Program-made: the position numbers and the translations under genes
The notes under the pieces: model-generated
Seen by the model: only the letters and a program-made list of their open reading frames with translations
What the model was told of the DNA's origin: nothing
Databases searched by the model: none
Shown: positions 51,703 through 61,125 of the stretch, one piece after another
Layout: each line of letters opens with the position of its first letter
How positions within the stretch are numbered: position 1 is the stretch's first letter
Source: Haliscomenobacter hydrossis DSM 1100
Lineage (GTDB): Bacteria; Bacteroidota; Bacteroidia; Chitinophagales; Saprospiraceae
Length of the DNA stretch: 64,000 nt
Assembly (NCBI RefSeq): GCF_000212735.1
Contig: NC_015510.1
Span: 5,891,001-5,955,000, forward strand
Reading direction: 5' to 3'

Positions 51703-53037
51703 ATGAAACATACTTGCACGTTACTATTCAGTCTTGTATTCCTGAGTTTTGCCTGTCAAAAAAAATACGACCAGGCCGAAGCAGAAAATCCAGAGTATCT
51801 GCACCGTTCGGTGTATGCATTGAATGAAATCATCATTCACGATATTTTTTCGCCACCAGTGGCCAGCCGGATCTACGCCTATTCTAGTCTGGCGGGTTAT
51901 GAAGCGGGGCGACATGCCGATTCCAGCACGCAGTCCTTGGCGGGACAAGTGCGCTGGCTCAAGCAATTGCCCCAGCCAGAAGCGGGGCAGGAGTACTGTT
52001 TTCCCTTGGCAGGCGTACACGCTTTTTTAACCGTTGGGCGCGCCTTGACTTTTTCCGAAGACCTGATGGATGAATTTCGGGAGAATTTATACAAGGAGTT
52101 GAAACAAAAATCGGGTATGCGCAAAGACGTTTTTGAACGATCTATTGCCTATGGAACTGCGGTAGGACTTGCGGTGATGGAGCACACCAAAACCGATAAC
52201 TACAAAGAAACACGGACTTTCCCCAAGTTTACGGTGGATGAAAGTGACCCCACGCGCTGGCAGCCTACACCTCCCGACTACAAAGATGCTGCCGAGCCAC
52301 ACTGGAGCAAAATTCGCCCCTTCGTGTTGGATTCTGCCGGGCAGTTTTTGCCACCACCGCCACCGCCGTTTGATACCGCCAAGGGCAGCTTGTTTCGCCA
52401 AAAAGTGGAGGAGGTGTACCATGCGCTGGACGTAAGCAATCGCGCCGAACGCGAAGAAATTGCTTATTTCTGGGACGACAATCCTTTTGTATCCCACCAC
52501 GCTGGCCACGTGATGTTTGCCGATAAAAAGGTAACCCCGGGTGGTCACTGGATGAACATTGCCATGTTGGCTTCGCGGATGGAAAAAGCTGACTTTGTCA
52601 AATCCTCAGAGGCTTATCTCTACACGGCGATAGGTTTGTTGGAAGGTTTCATTAGTTGCTGGCACGGCAAATATTTCTACAACCTCGTACGCCCGGAAAC
52701 TTTCATCAACAAATACCTGGATCAGGATTGGCGGCCATTTTTACAAACGCCTGCGTTTCCTGAACATACCAGCGGGCACAGCGTGATTTCACGGGCGGCT
52801 TCAGAGGGACTAACTTATCTGTATGGCGATAACTTTGCTTTCAACGATACCACCAATGTGGAATATGGCCGTACAGCCCGTCAATTTGGATCCTTCATCG
52901 AGGCTTCGAACGAAGCGAGCACCAGCCGCTTGTACGGGGGGATTCACTTTTTGCCTGCCCTGAGGTTGGGAGAACAGCAGGGAAGGATGGTCGGGGAGTT
53001 GATCCGGGCAAGGATTGTGACGCGAAGAAAAGAGTAA
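51703..53037 (+). CDS. Vanadium-dependent haloperoxidase / PAP2-fold lipoprotein (paralogue b)
   Basis: 444 aa. Lipobox LSFAC (Cys18). Conserved helices with ASRIYAYSSLAGYEA (N-terminal domain), KYFYNLVRPETFINKYLD (Arg-containing site 1), FPEHTSGHSVISRAASEGL (site 2 with SGH) and STSRLYGGIHFLPALRLGEQ (site 3 with His). Same architecture as paralogue a at 36235 but clearly divergent. Vanadate-dependent halide oxidation or phosphatase activity; outer-membrane or periplasmic anchoring. Preceded by the conserved-loop repeat rather than by a recognisable promoter. Confidence 0.87.
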   Translation: MKHTCTLLFSLVFLSFACQKKYDQAEAENPEYLHRSVYALNEIIIHDIFSPPVASRIYAYSSLAGYEAGRHADSSTQSLAGQVRWLKQLPQPEAGQEYCFPLAGVHAFLTVGRALTFSEDLMDEFRENLYKELKQKSGMRKDVFERSIAYGTAVGLAVMEHTKTDNYKETRTFPKFTVDESDPTRWQPTPPDYKDAAEPHWSKIRPFVLDSAGQFLPPPPPPFDTAKGSLFRQKVEEVYHALDVSNRAEREEIAYFWDDNPFVSHHAGHVMFADKKVTPGGHWMNIAMLASRMEKADFVKSSEAYLYTAIGLLEGFISCWHGKYFYNLVRPETFINKYLDQDWRPFLQTPAFPEHTSGHSVISRAASEGLTYLYGDNFAFNDTTNVEYGRTARQFGSFIEASNEASTSRLYGGIHFLPALRLGEQQGRMVGELIRARIVTRRKE

Positions 53038-53098
53038 GCGTGGATTGGGGATTCTGGCTCGTTTTCGCATGCGAGGAAGAATCCCAAACCACATCTAA

Positions 53099-53461
53099 AT
53101 CAGCTGGAAACCTGCGGAGACGTTGGAAGCCATTTTCCTAGACCAGTTTGCCTTTTTTACCCAAAATCCCCACTTTGTAGTTGCCGTTTTTTCGGATGGG
53201 CTCATGGAGGTAAGCCAAAAAATCAATGGAGCTATCCTGCACATCATGCAAGTAAAAATGAAACACTTGATGCCGGTCATCATGCAGGGGCAACAACAAG
53301 GATTTTTTACCAATGCCATCACGACCGAAGAATTAATACACATCGTCATGGGTAGTTTTCGCTTGCAAATGTTCAAATGGCGCATCGCCAATTTCCAGTT
53401 TGATCTTCATCGGCAAGGGACAAGCATGCTACAGGCGATTTTAACCCTCATTAAAAATTAA
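53099..53461 (+). pseudogene. TetR/AcrR regulator remnant lacking its HTH
   Basis: An open frame from just after a stop at 53096 reads ISWKPAETLEAIFLDQFAFF and continues to 53461. The content (GAILHIMQVKMKHLMPVIMQ, EELIHIVMGSFRLQMFKWRI) matches the C-terminal ligand-binding half of TetR-type regulators. The N-terminal DNA-binding helices are absent and no ATG exists near the 5' end; only a TTG. Most likely a truncated gene whose 5' half was lost at the junction after the haloperoxidase gene. The cupin gene 9 nt downstream may once have been its partner. Confidence 0.65.
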
Positions 53462-53470
53462 ATTTCAGCC

Positions 53471-53866
53471 ATGAAAAAAATAATCTTTTTTGCAGCCCTT
53501 CTGCTGCTCACGGCGAGTTGCGCCACGAAAAAAAATGCCGTAATCGGTAATTTTCAACATTTAAATACTCGAAACATGTCTAACATCAGTTCCATACACG
53601 AAGCCACCAAAGCCGTTTCCGCAAAACCACTTTTCAAAGGACAAGAAGGCGTGGTCAATGCTTTGCAAATCCAAAAAGACGGGTTGCTCGACAAGCACAT
53701 CACCAAAGTACCTGCGCTCCTGGTTTGTGTGGCCGGTGAAGTAGTTTTTGAAAACGAAAAAGGCTTCAAACAGACCCTCTCCAATGGCGATTACATCAAC
53801 ATCGAACCAATGGTGACACATTGGGTCAAGGGCTTACAAGACAGTCAACTCTTGCTCATCAAGTAA
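53471..53866 (+). CDS. Cupin-fold lipoprotein
   Basis: 131 aa. MKKIIFFAALLLLTASC is a lipoprotein signal (Cys17). The rest is a small cupin: LFKGQEGVVNALQIQKDG, LLVCVAGEVVFENEKGF, NGDYINIEPMVTHWVKGL. An internal ATG at 53577 would yield a cytosolic cupin of 95 residues, which is the usual form, so the lipoprotein leader could be a fusion or the true start could be internal. Metal-binding His residues are sparse (one His in KHITK, one in THWV). Follows the TetR remnant. Confidence 0.72.
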   Translation: MKKIIFFAALLLLTASCATKKNAVIGNFQHLNTRNMSNISSIHEATKAVSAKPLFKGQEGVVNALQIQKDGLLDKHITKVPALLVCVAGEVVFENEKGFKQTLSNGDYINIEPMVTHWVKGLQDSQLLLIK

Positions 53867-53961
53867 AAATTAGGGAATATCTACTGATCCCAATCAGGGT
53901 TTATTTTCCTGAATTTTTAGCTATTTTTATGCACTTGTAAACGCAGCACCTCAAGTATTCT

Positions 53962-55809
53962 ATGCCACAACTCCACGCCCTCCTCATCGCCATCAACGAA
54001 TACGCCCCCACCTCCGGTGTGCGTAACCTCAGCGGCTGCCTCAACGACCTTGCGGCCATGCAAGCTCTCTTGCTCAAGCACTACGCCCATTTGCAACCCA
54101 ATATCCGCACGCTGATCAATGCGGATGCTACGCGAGAAGGCGTCATCAAAGCTTTTCGGGAGCACTTGACTGGGCCGCAGATCAAGAAGGGGGACCAGGT
54201 GTTGTTTTATTACAGTGGGCATGGATCATACGGCCCAACCGCCCCGGAATTCGCCTACAACAACCCCTTGAAGCAAGACGAGACGATGGTGTGTTACGAC
54301 AGCCGACTGCCGGGCAAGCAAGACTTGTCGGACAAAGAGCGGGGCGCGCTGTTGGCAGAAATTCCCAAAGGAGCACAGGTCTTGTTCATCATCGACAGTT
54401 GTCATGCCGCCTCGAGTTTGCGCAACCACAAAGCTGCCGCCATTGAGCTAGGCGCTTCGCGCTTTCAGCCCGGGCAAACCACTCCCCGCACCCTGGAATC
54501 GTACCTGCTGGCCGATGGTGAAAACATCTACCTCCAACAAAAACAGTTGGGGCAAAAAATCGTCGTACCCGAACGGCCTTTTGTCTTGCTTGCGGCCTGT
54601 GCAGAAACCGAGCTGGCGATGGAAACCAAAGACCAACGCGGCGTATTCAGCAAGTATTTATTAGAGGTCTTGGAAAATGCCGGGACCGATTACACCTACG
54701 AGGAATTGATGCAGCGGGTCTTTTTTTTGGTCAACAAAATCAGCCAGAAGCAGCATCCGAGCCTGGAGACTTTTCAAACCCAGCGGCGGCAGGTTTTTTT
54801 GAGCAAGGTGGTTCGCCCCAATTTTATCAAAAACACCGCAACTTTCGAAAATGGCCATTGGCGCCTCAATTGTGGCACCATCCATGGCATGCCTAGCGAT
54901 CCAGAAAAACTGAAAGGGGTAAAAGTACAGTTGTTTGATTCCCTCAAACCCCAGGCGGATCCCGACCACGAGGTTGGTGTGAAATCGGTATTTTCGACCC
55001 ATAGCCTTTTGCATTTTGATCAGGAACCCCGCGATTTTTTTTGGGCAGCGGTGGATTTTTCCATTGCCCTGCCCGTGACTTTGAGCGGCGATGAAAAGGG
55101 AAAAAAAGCCATCCAGAATTTGTTGCTGTACAAAGGGGCGAAAAAAAACTGGCAAATTGTAGCCTCGGATGCTGCCGCCAAATATGCCATCAACATGGAG
55201 AAAGGCCAGGCCAGCATTGTATTGACAGCCACTAATCAGCCATTGTACGGACCTAAAGAAGATGTCTTGGATGTTAATGATGCCCTGAACCGCATCGCCC
55301 GCTGGGAGCAAGTATTGGCGCTCTCCCATCCAGACTCAAAAATCCAAAATCGCCTGAAAGTAGAGTTCTGTGAAGAACCCAAAGACAATTCGGCGCTCAT
55401 TCCCTACCAAAACCAGCAGCTCAGTTTTGTGTTGGGCAAAACACCCCGGGGAGAAACGGATACCTTGTGGTACCATCTGAGGGCTCGGAACACCGCTCCA
55501 CAGCCTTTGCACGTGGCCCTATTGTACCTAAGTCCGGGTTATGGGATAGAAGTGCATTACCTGCGGCGCATCTTGCCACCCAATAGTGATTGGGTCAAAC
55601 TGGACGAAGTCAGCCGGGAGCTTGAGCTGGGCAATAAAGCCAAATCGCTTGAGCGCTTTTTGGTCCTGTACAGCACCAGTGCTTTTGAGGAGTTTCAATA
55701 CGAACAGGCCGCTTTGGATGATTCCAGCGGGCGAGATCTGGTGCGCAAAAGTTTGGCGGGGGATGATTGGGCCACGCAGTTGTTTGAAGTGGAGTTGAAA
55801 AGTGAATAG
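53962..55809 (+). CDS. Cytoplasmic caspase-family (C14) protein
   Basis: 615 aa without signal peptide. Caspase domain about 1-285 with catalytic His87 (YYSGHGSYG) and Cys147 (IIDSCHAAS), preceded by the typical LIAINEYAP start. The C-terminal half is beta-rich; LWYHLRARNTAPQPLHVALL and YLSPGYGIEVHYL resemble a DUF4384-like sandwich domain. Bacterial metacaspases of this kind cut after basic or small residues and act in stress or abortive-infection pathways. It is distinct in architecture and localisation from the exported caspase-FGE array at 23-29 kb. The final codons (LKSE) run into a heptamer repeat. Confidence 0.88.
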   Translation: MPQLHALLIAINEYAPTSGVRNLSGCLNDLAAMQALLLKHYAHLQPNIRTLINADATREGVIKAFREHLTGPQIKKGDQVLFYYSGHGSYGPTAPEFAYNNPLKQDETMVCYDSRLPGKQDLSDKERGALLAEIPKGAQVLFIIDSCHAASSLRNHKAAAIELGASRFQPGQTTPRTLESYLLADGENIYLQQKQLGQKIVVPERPFVLLAACAETELAMETKDQRGVFSKYLLEVLENAGTDYTYEELMQRVFFLVNKISQKQHPSLETFQTQRRQVFLSKVVRPNFIKNTATFENGHWRLNCGTIHGMPSDPEKLKGVKVQLFDSLKPQADPDHEVGVKSVFSTHSLLHFDQEPRDFFWAAVDFSIALPVTLSGDEKGKKAIQNLLLYKGAKKNWQIVASDAAAKYAINMEKGQASIVLTATNQPLYGPKEDVLDVNDALNRIARWEQVLALSHPDSKIQNRLKVEFCEEPKDNSALIPYQNQQLSFVLGKTPRGETDTLWYHLRARNTAPQPLHVALLYLSPGYGIEVHYLRRILPPNSDWVKLDEVSRELELGNKAKSLERFLVLYSTSAFEEFQYEQAALDDSSGRDLVRKSLAGDDWATQLFEVELKSE

Positions 55810-55866
55810 CGAAAAGTGAAAAGCGAATAGCGAAAAGCGAAAAGTGAAAAGTGAAAAGCGAAAAAC
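55798..55866. repeat. GAAAAGY heptamer repeat at the caspase gene 3' end
   Basis: GAAAAGT, GAATAGC, GAAAAGC and related 7-mers repeated about nine times, starting inside the last codons of the caspase gene and ending at AAAAACG. Purine-rich on this strand. Confidence 0.8.
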
Positions 55867-55890
55867 GTCTACTGCATTCAATGAAGTGGA

Positions 55891-56148
55891 TTAATGGGAA
55901 CGCTGATGACGCGGATTGAGCGGATTTACGCGGATTTTTATCCCGCCTGAGGCATGATGAACTGGCCACAAATTGCACAAATTTTCACAAATTGAACACT
56001 CACTTCATTCGTGTTTGCACTCGTAAGCGCAAACGAAGTTTGTGCCTCAATTTGTGAAAATTTGTGCAATTTGTGGCAAAAAAACTTTCGCCGCAGGCGA
56101 AAATCCGTGAAAATCCGCTCAATCCGCGTCATCCGCGTTCCCATTAAT
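55891..56148. repeat. 258-bp triple-nested palindrome
   Basis: Outer arms 55891-55939 and 56100-56148 carry GCGGATT words every 9-10 bp and their complement. Middle arms 55964-55996 and 56046-56077 carry CACAAATT words. The innermost hairpin is TTCGTGTTTGC/GCGCAAACGAA (56006-56016 and 56027-56037). It lies directly downstream of alaS (stop at 56165) and downstream of the caspase gene, so it can serve both converging transcripts. Confidence 0.85.
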
Positions 56149-56164
56149 GTCGCTTTGGAACAAC

Positions 56165-58795
56165 TTACAACACTAAGACCATCTCCCGCGCTTTCGCCAC
56201 TGCCTGATCCAGTCCAGCCGCATTTTTTCCACCTGCCGAAGCAAAATTGGCTTGTCCGCCGCCGCCGCCATCAATTTCTTTGGCCAGTTCGCGCACCATA
56301 TTGCCCGCGTGTAATTTTTTGCCCTCCACCAGCGATTTGCTGATCGTGACCATCACCATGGGTTTGTCGTTGATCACCGCACCAAATACAATCACGGCGT
56401 TGCCCAACTCATGGTCGATTTGGGCAGCCAGGTTTTTCAGGGCAGCCTGGTCGTTGATGGGCACCCGGGCACTGATGAACTGTACGCCATTTAGCGTTTC
56501 TGCTTTGGCAATCAGACCATCCTTGAGTGCCAAGGCTTGAGCGGCAACGAGGCGCTCAATTTCTTTGCGCAATTCCTTGTTTTCGTCTTGCAGGGTGGCT
56601 ACTGCTCTGGCCGCTTCGCCCTTGCTTTTCAGGATGCTGCGGATGGCGTCCAGTTCGCGTAGTTCGCTGCGCACAAAAGCCTCGGCCTGTGTGGCGGTGA
56701 TGGCTTCAATGCGGCGAATACCAGCCGCTACGGCACCTTCGGCCAAGATTTTAAACAAACCAATTTGGCCCGTAGCCTGAATGTGGGTTCCCCCGCACAA
56801 TTCGCGGCTGAAGCTGGGGTCAAAAGTGATCATGCGCACCACCTCGCCGTATTTTTCGCCAAACAGCATCATCGCACCCGAATCCCGCGCTTCCTCGATG
56901 GGCATGTTGCGGTTTTCTTCGAGTGGAATGTTGGCGCGTATTTTTTCGTTGACCAGGTCTTCAATTTGACGCAACTCGGCGTCGGTTACTTTTTGGTAGT
57001 GGTTGAAATCGAAGCGCAGGCGCTGGCTGTCCACGTTTTGTCCTTTTTGCGTGGCGTGCTGACCCAGGATTTGGTGCAAGGCTGCGTGCATCAAGTGCGT
57101 AGCCGAATGGTTGGCCGAAACCGCCTCGCGCATCTCCGCATCCACCACGGCTTTGACGGGCAGACTGAGGTTGGACGGAAACTCGTCCACGATGTGGATG
57201 ATCAGGTCGTTTTCCTTTTGGGTGTCCAAGACGTTGATGCGGTCGGCACCAATGACGAGATAGCCTTTGTCGCCCACCTGGCCCCCACTTTCGGCGTAGA
57301 AGGGGGTTGCCTGGAGCACCAATTGGTACTGATCCTGGTTTTTGACCTTGACCGTACGGTATTTCAGTACTTTGGTCGCTTCCACCATCAGGGTATCGTA
57401 ACCTTCAAATTTCACTTCACCATCGTTCACACTCAGCCAATCACCGACTACTTTGGCGGCATCGGCACGGGAGCGTTCCTTTTGTTTTTGTAGTGCGGCT
57501 TCAAAACCGACCATGTCTACCGGGATGTTGGCCTCTTGAGCCAAAAGCTGGGTAAGGTCAATGGGGAAGCCAAAGGTGTCGTACAAATCAAAAGCATCTT
57601 CACCTTTGATCTGGCCAGAGGAAGTATCCAGGGCATCAAAGCGCTTCAAGCCTTTTTCCAAGGTATTCAAAAACGCGGTTTCTTCACTCTCGATGATCCG
57701 GGCTACCTGGGCTTGCTGGGCTTTCAATTCCGGGAATGCACCTGAAAACGCATCGGCCAGCATCGGGATGAGGGTATGCAGGAAAGGCTGTTTGATGTCG
57801 AGGAAAGAGTAGTAATACCGCACGGCACGGCGCAAAATGCGGCGGATCACGTAACCCGCACCCGAGTTACCGGGCAATTGCCCATCGGCAATGGTGAAGG
57901 CAATGGCGCGAATGTGGTCGGAAATTACCCGCATGGCAATGTCCGACTTGGCGCTGCGCTCGTAGCTAAAGGTGTATTTTTTGCCCGAAACCTTTTCGAT
58001 GTACTGGATGAAGGGCGAAAAGATGTCTGTATCGTAGGTCGCCTTTTTTTCCTGTAGGACCATACAGAGGCGTTCGAAACCCATGCCGGTGTCCACGTGT
58101 TGCTCGGGCAGGGGTTCCAGCGACTTATCGGCTTTGCGGTTGAACTGGATGAATACGTTGTTCCAGATTTCTACTACACCGGAGTTGTCCACATTGACGA
58201 GGTCACGGCCAGGATTTTTGGCCCGTTCTTCATCGCTGCGGGTATCGAAGTGGATTTCGGTACAAGGACCGCAGGGACCCGTATCGCCCATTTCCCAGAA
58301 ATTGTCTTTTTTGTTGCCGTAGAGGATGTGCTCCTGGGGCAAAAAGCGCAACCAGAGGCTCAAGGCTTCATCATCGGGGGGAATATTGGCAGCGGGGTCT
58401 CCTTCAAATACCGTGGCGTACAGACGATCTTTGGCCAGGCCCAGGACATCGGTGAGCAATTCCCAACTCCAGGTAATGGCTTCCTCTTTGAAATAGTCGC
58501 CAAACGACCAGTTGCCCAACATCTCGAACATGGTATGGTGGGTACCGTCGTAGCCTACGTCTTCCAGGTCATTGTGTTTGCCCGATACGCGCAGGCATTT
58601 TTGGGTATCGGCAATGCGCCGCACGTCCGGAGTTTGATTGCCCAGGAAATAATCTTTGAATTGGTTCATCCCCGCGTTGGTAAACATCAAGGTGGGGTCA
58701 CCTTTGTTCACCAGGGGGGCCGAAGGAACAATCTTATGTGCTTTGGAAGCGAAAAAATCGAGAAAAGCCTGGCGAATTTCGCGTGCAGTCATCAT
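56165..58795 (-). CDS. alaS: Alanine-tRNA ligase
   Basis: 876 aa, full length. Class II catalytic core with TNAGMNQFKDYFLGN, RVSGKHNDLEDVGYDGTHHT and GDTGPCGPCTEIHFD. The editing domain has HSATHLMHAALH (HxxxH) and CGGTHIQATG (Cys/His zinc site). C-Ala domain ends GGGGGQANFASAGGKNAAGL. Charges tRNA-Ala with alanine and hydrolyses mis-activated serine and glycine. ATG at 58795; a second ATG is adjacent. Divergent from the M23 peptidase gene, an arrangement common in Bacteroidota. Confidence 0.98.
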   Translation of the reverse strand: MMTAREIRQAFLDFFASKAHKIVPSAPLVNKGDPTLMFTNAGMNQFKDYFLGNQTPDVRRIADTQKCLRVSGKHNDLEDVGYDGTHHTMFEMLGNWSFGDYFKEEAITWSWELLTDVLGLAKDRLYATVFEGDPAANIPPDDEALSLWLRFLPQEHILYGNKKDNFWEMGDTGPCGPCTEIHFDTRSDEERAKNPGRDLVNVDNSGVVEIWNNVFIQFNRKADKSLEPLPEQHVDTGMGFERLCMVLQEKKATYDTDIFSPFIQYIEKVSGKKYTFSYERSAKSDIAMRVISDHIRAIAFTIADGQLPGNSGAGYVIRRILRRAVRYYYSFLDIKQPFLHTLIPMLADAFSGAFPELKAQQAQVARIIESEETAFLNTLEKGLKRFDALDTSSGQIKGEDAFDLYDTFGFPIDLTQLLAQEANIPVDMVGFEAALQKQKERSRADAAKVVGDWLSVNDGEVKFEGYDTLMVEATKVLKYRTVKVKNQDQYQLVLQATPFYAESGGQVGDKGYLVIGADRINVLDTQKENDLIIHIVDEFPSNLSLPVKAVVDAEMREAVSANHSATHLMHAALHQILGQHATQKGQNVDSQRLRFDFNHYQKVTDAELRQIEDLVNEKIRANIPLEENRNMPIEEARDSGAMMLFGEKYGEVVRMITFDPSFSRELCGGTHIQATGQIGLFKILAEGAVAAGIRRIEAITATQAEAFVRSELRELDAIRSILKSKGEAARAVATLQDENKELRKEIERLVAAQALALKDGLIAKAETLNGVQFISARVPINDQAALKNLAAQIDHELGNAVIVFGAVINDKPMVMVTISKSLVEGKKLHAGNMVRELAKEIDGGGGGQANFASAGGKNAAGLDQAVAKAREMVLVL

Positions 58796-59232
58796 AAGTA
58801 TTTGTATTTGAAGAAGAAAAGTGTGGTGCTTATTGGCTCCAAAGCCCTTAATTCACCCTTTTTAGTTAAGAAACAGTTAAGAAAAATTTAAAGAATTCAC
58901 TATTTTGGAAATCAGTTCTGATATTTGCATCTGCTTGCTCCAAAAGTGAGGCAAAACAAAGCAAAATTTCTTAAAAAACGGTCAAATTTCCTTCATTAGT
59001 TCCATTGAAAACCAGAAAAAATTGCGTCAAAATTTTCCACTATGTTGATAATGTGGAAAAAAAAAGTTGCAAAATTTTGGTTGAATCAATGTCCTGGCTT
59101 ATTTTGGCATCATCAAATCCAATTTCCACGCCAGTAAGAACCAAGAAGGAAACTATCTTTCGGTCCCATCTCCACGAACATATCAAGAGAAGATTCTCGA
59201 AAATTTAGTCAAATTGACCAAGAACTAGCATC
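58796..59232. other. Divergent intergenic region between alaS and the M23 peptidase
   Basis: 437 bp, AT-rich, no convincing gene. It contains a small hairpin TTTTCCAC...GTGGAAAA (59033-59060). -7-like words with one mismatch occur near 58909 and 59150 on the plus strand. A 67-codon frame at 59005-59208 has no start context or composition of a gene. Confidence 0.5.
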
Positions 59233-60216
59233 ATGGGAAAAAGAGAAAAGTTTATCTACAACATTCAAACCCTGCGGTTTGAAAAAGTAGAGATTAGCTG
59301 GCTTACAATAGCATCCAGAGCCTTAACATTTTTAAGTTCGGCAGTTTTTACTGCCTTTTTGTTCTCCATTGTTCTGTACAAGTACTTCCCCTCCCCCAAA
59401 GAAAAAATCCTCTTGCAAGAGATAGAGGTAATGAAAACCCACTACGACAAAGTTGTCGGAGACCTACAAACCATCAATGAAGAAATGAAGCACCTCAACG
59501 AAAGAGATGCTTACGCCTACCGTACGATTTTTGGTATGAATCCAGTTGATGAAAACGTCTGGGAAGGTGGAGTGGGCGGTCACGATGAATTTTTGAGCCT
59601 GCGGGACCTCAAACACGGTGGTGCTTCGATCATTCACGCGCTGGAAAAAGTGCGCAAATTGAAGCACAAAATGGTGGTACAGTCGAAATCATTGGACACC
59701 ATCATCAATTTGGCCAACGCCAAAGAAAACATGTTGGCCTCCCTTCCTTCGATCAAACCTGTCCGCTCTGATAAATTGTCCAAAATGGTCGGCTTGTTGT
59801 CGGGCTTTGGTTACCGGATTCACCCGGTATACAAAGTGCCCCGGATGCACTACGGCCTGGACTTTACGGCGCCTAAAGGTACGCCGATTCAAGCCACGGG
59901 AGACGGGGTGGTCAAAAAAGCCGAATACCACAGTGGTTATGGCAAATGTGTGATCATTTCTCATGGTTATGGTTACGAAACACTTTACGCCCACATGAGC
60001 TCGATCGAAGTTCGGGCAGGCCAAAAAGTAAAACGTGGTCAACAACTGGGTAAAGTGGGCAGCACGGGTACTTCAACCGCGCCACACTGCCATTATGAAG
60101 TGCACCTCAAGGGCAAACAGGTTAACCCTATTCATTATGTAATGGATGGACTTTCTCCAAAAGAATACCAATCTTTGGTAAAAGCTGCCGAAGGAGCTAA
60201 CCAATCGATGGACTGA
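59233..60216 (+). CDS. M23 (LytM) peptidoglycan endopeptidase, membrane-anchored
   Basis: 327 aa. One N-terminal transmembrane helix (about 27-47; TFLSSAVFTAFLFSIVLY), then a coiled-coil segment (about 55-90, LLQEIEVMKTHYDKVVGDLQ) and an M23 domain (about 190-305). Zinc ligands: His in RMHYGLDFTA with Asp nearby, and the HxH in PHCHYEVHL. GYRIHPVYK leads into the domain. It cleaves peptide cross-links in peptidoglycan, or recruits amidases if degenerate; ligands look intact. Typical neighbour of alaS in this phylum. A strong terminator follows. Confidence 0.93.
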   Translation: MGKREKFIYNIQTLRFEKVEISWLTIASRALTFLSSAVFTAFLFSIVLYKYFPSPKEKILLQEIEVMKTHYDKVVGDLQTINEEMKHLNERDAYAYRTIFGMNPVDENVWEGGVGGHDEFLSLRDLKHGGASIIHALEKVRKLKHKMVVQSKSLDTIINLANAKENMLASLPSIKPVRSDKLSKMVGLLSGFGYRIHPVYKVPRMHYGLDFTAPKGTPIQATGDGVVKKAEYHSGYGKCVIISHGYGYETLYAHMSSIEVRAGQKVKRGQQLGKVGSTGTSTAPHCHYEVHLKGKQVNPIHYVMDGLSPKEYQSLVKAAEGANQSMD

Positions 60217-60240
60217 TATTCAACGGTTTATAAATCCCAC

Positions 60241-60284
60241 AAAGCAGGCTATCCTAGTAAACAGGAAAGCCTGCTTTTTTTTTT
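60241..60284 (+). terminator. Intrinsic terminator of the M23 gene
   Basis: AAAGCAGGCTATCCT and AGGAAAGCCTGCTTT pair with two mismatches around a 6-7-nt loop, followed by ten T (to 60284). Confidence 0.9.
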
Positions 60285-60381
60285 GAAAATAGATTGTATT
60301 TTCGTAATTGAATGTGAACCATTTAAAGCTAATGATGTTCCAGAAACCTGCTCTTAATCCAGCCTACTATAAAATAAAAGA

Positions 60382-61125
60382 ATGAATACCGTTATCGTTG
60401 ACGATGAACCTTTATATGTTGAACTCTTATCGCGCAAATTGCATCAGGTTGCACCGGATATCAACATCGTTGCTACGTTTAATAAACCCATCGATGCGTT
60501 GGTGTTTCTGCGCCAAAACCCGGTTGATCTGCTTTTTTTAGACGTAGAAATGCCGGAAATCGATGGTTTTGCTTTTCTGGATTTGTTTCGTCCCAATGAT
60601 ACGCCCGTTATTTTTGTAACCAGCCACGAAGGTTACGCATTGAAAGCCTTTCGGTATGCTGCGGTTGATTATTTGCTGAAACCAGCGCAAGCGAATGAGC
60701 TAAGTGAAGCCATCAATAAAATCAATCGGGTTAAAAAAGAAGATCTCTTTTCTCAAATGGATGTGTTGCGCAGTGCGATGAAGGAAATTCAATCGGAAAA
60801 CTCACGGTTCAACCGACTGGTGTTGAATACCCAGGATAAGGTAGTGGTGCTGGATGTGGAAGAAATTGTGAACATCGAAGCTTCGGGGCCTTATTCGCAG
60901 TTCTTTACCATCGACAAAAAACAGTACATCACCAGCAAACCGCTGGGGCATTACGAAGATTTACTACGTGTTAATAATTTTTTTCGGCTGCACCGCTCCC
61001 ATTTGGTCAACCTCCTGCACGTCAATTCGATTATGAAAGATGACGGAGTCGTCCTGATGCGCAACGGGACCCAACTGCCATTTACCAAAGACAATATTTC
61101 CAAATTGCTTGAAAATTTGAAGTAA
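60382..61125 (+). CDS. LytTR-family response regulator
   Basis: 247 aa. Receiver domain 1-120 with acidic pocket VDDE (7-8), phospho-acceptor Asp54 (LLFLDVEMPEIDGF), Thr in VIFVTSHEGYALKAF and Lys in YLLKPAQ. LytTR DNA-binding domain about 145-247: RLVLNTQDKVVVLDVEEIVN, YITSKPLGHYEDLL, FFRLHRSHLVNLLHV, VLMRNGTQLPFTKDN. No histidine kinase gene is adjacent, so the partner is elsewhere. A 21-bp-period direct repeat 46 bp after the stop is a likely LytTR operator and points to control of the cytolysin gene downstream. Confidence 0.95.
   Translation: MNTVIVDDEPLYVELLSRKLHQVAPDINIVATFNKPIDALVFLRQNPVDLLFLDVEMPEIDGFAFLDLFRPNDTPVIFVTSHEGYALKAFRYAAVDYLLKPAQANELSEAINKINRVKKEDLFSQMDVLRSAMKEIQSENSRFNRLVLNTQDKVVVLDVEEIVNIEASGPYSQFFTIDKKQYITSKPLGHYEDLLRVNNFFRLHRSHLVNLLHVNSIMKDDGVVLMRNGTQLPFTKDNISKLLENLK

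Noticed and set aside
59033-59060. Possible DnaA-box pair/origin near alaS
   Set aside because: The words TTTTCCAC and GTGGAAAA deviate from TTATNCACA in two places and there is no cluster, dnaA or GC-skew information.
59005-59208. 67-codon frame between alaS and the M23 gene
   Set aside because: No start context, unusual composition and no recognisable product; overlaps the expected promoter region.
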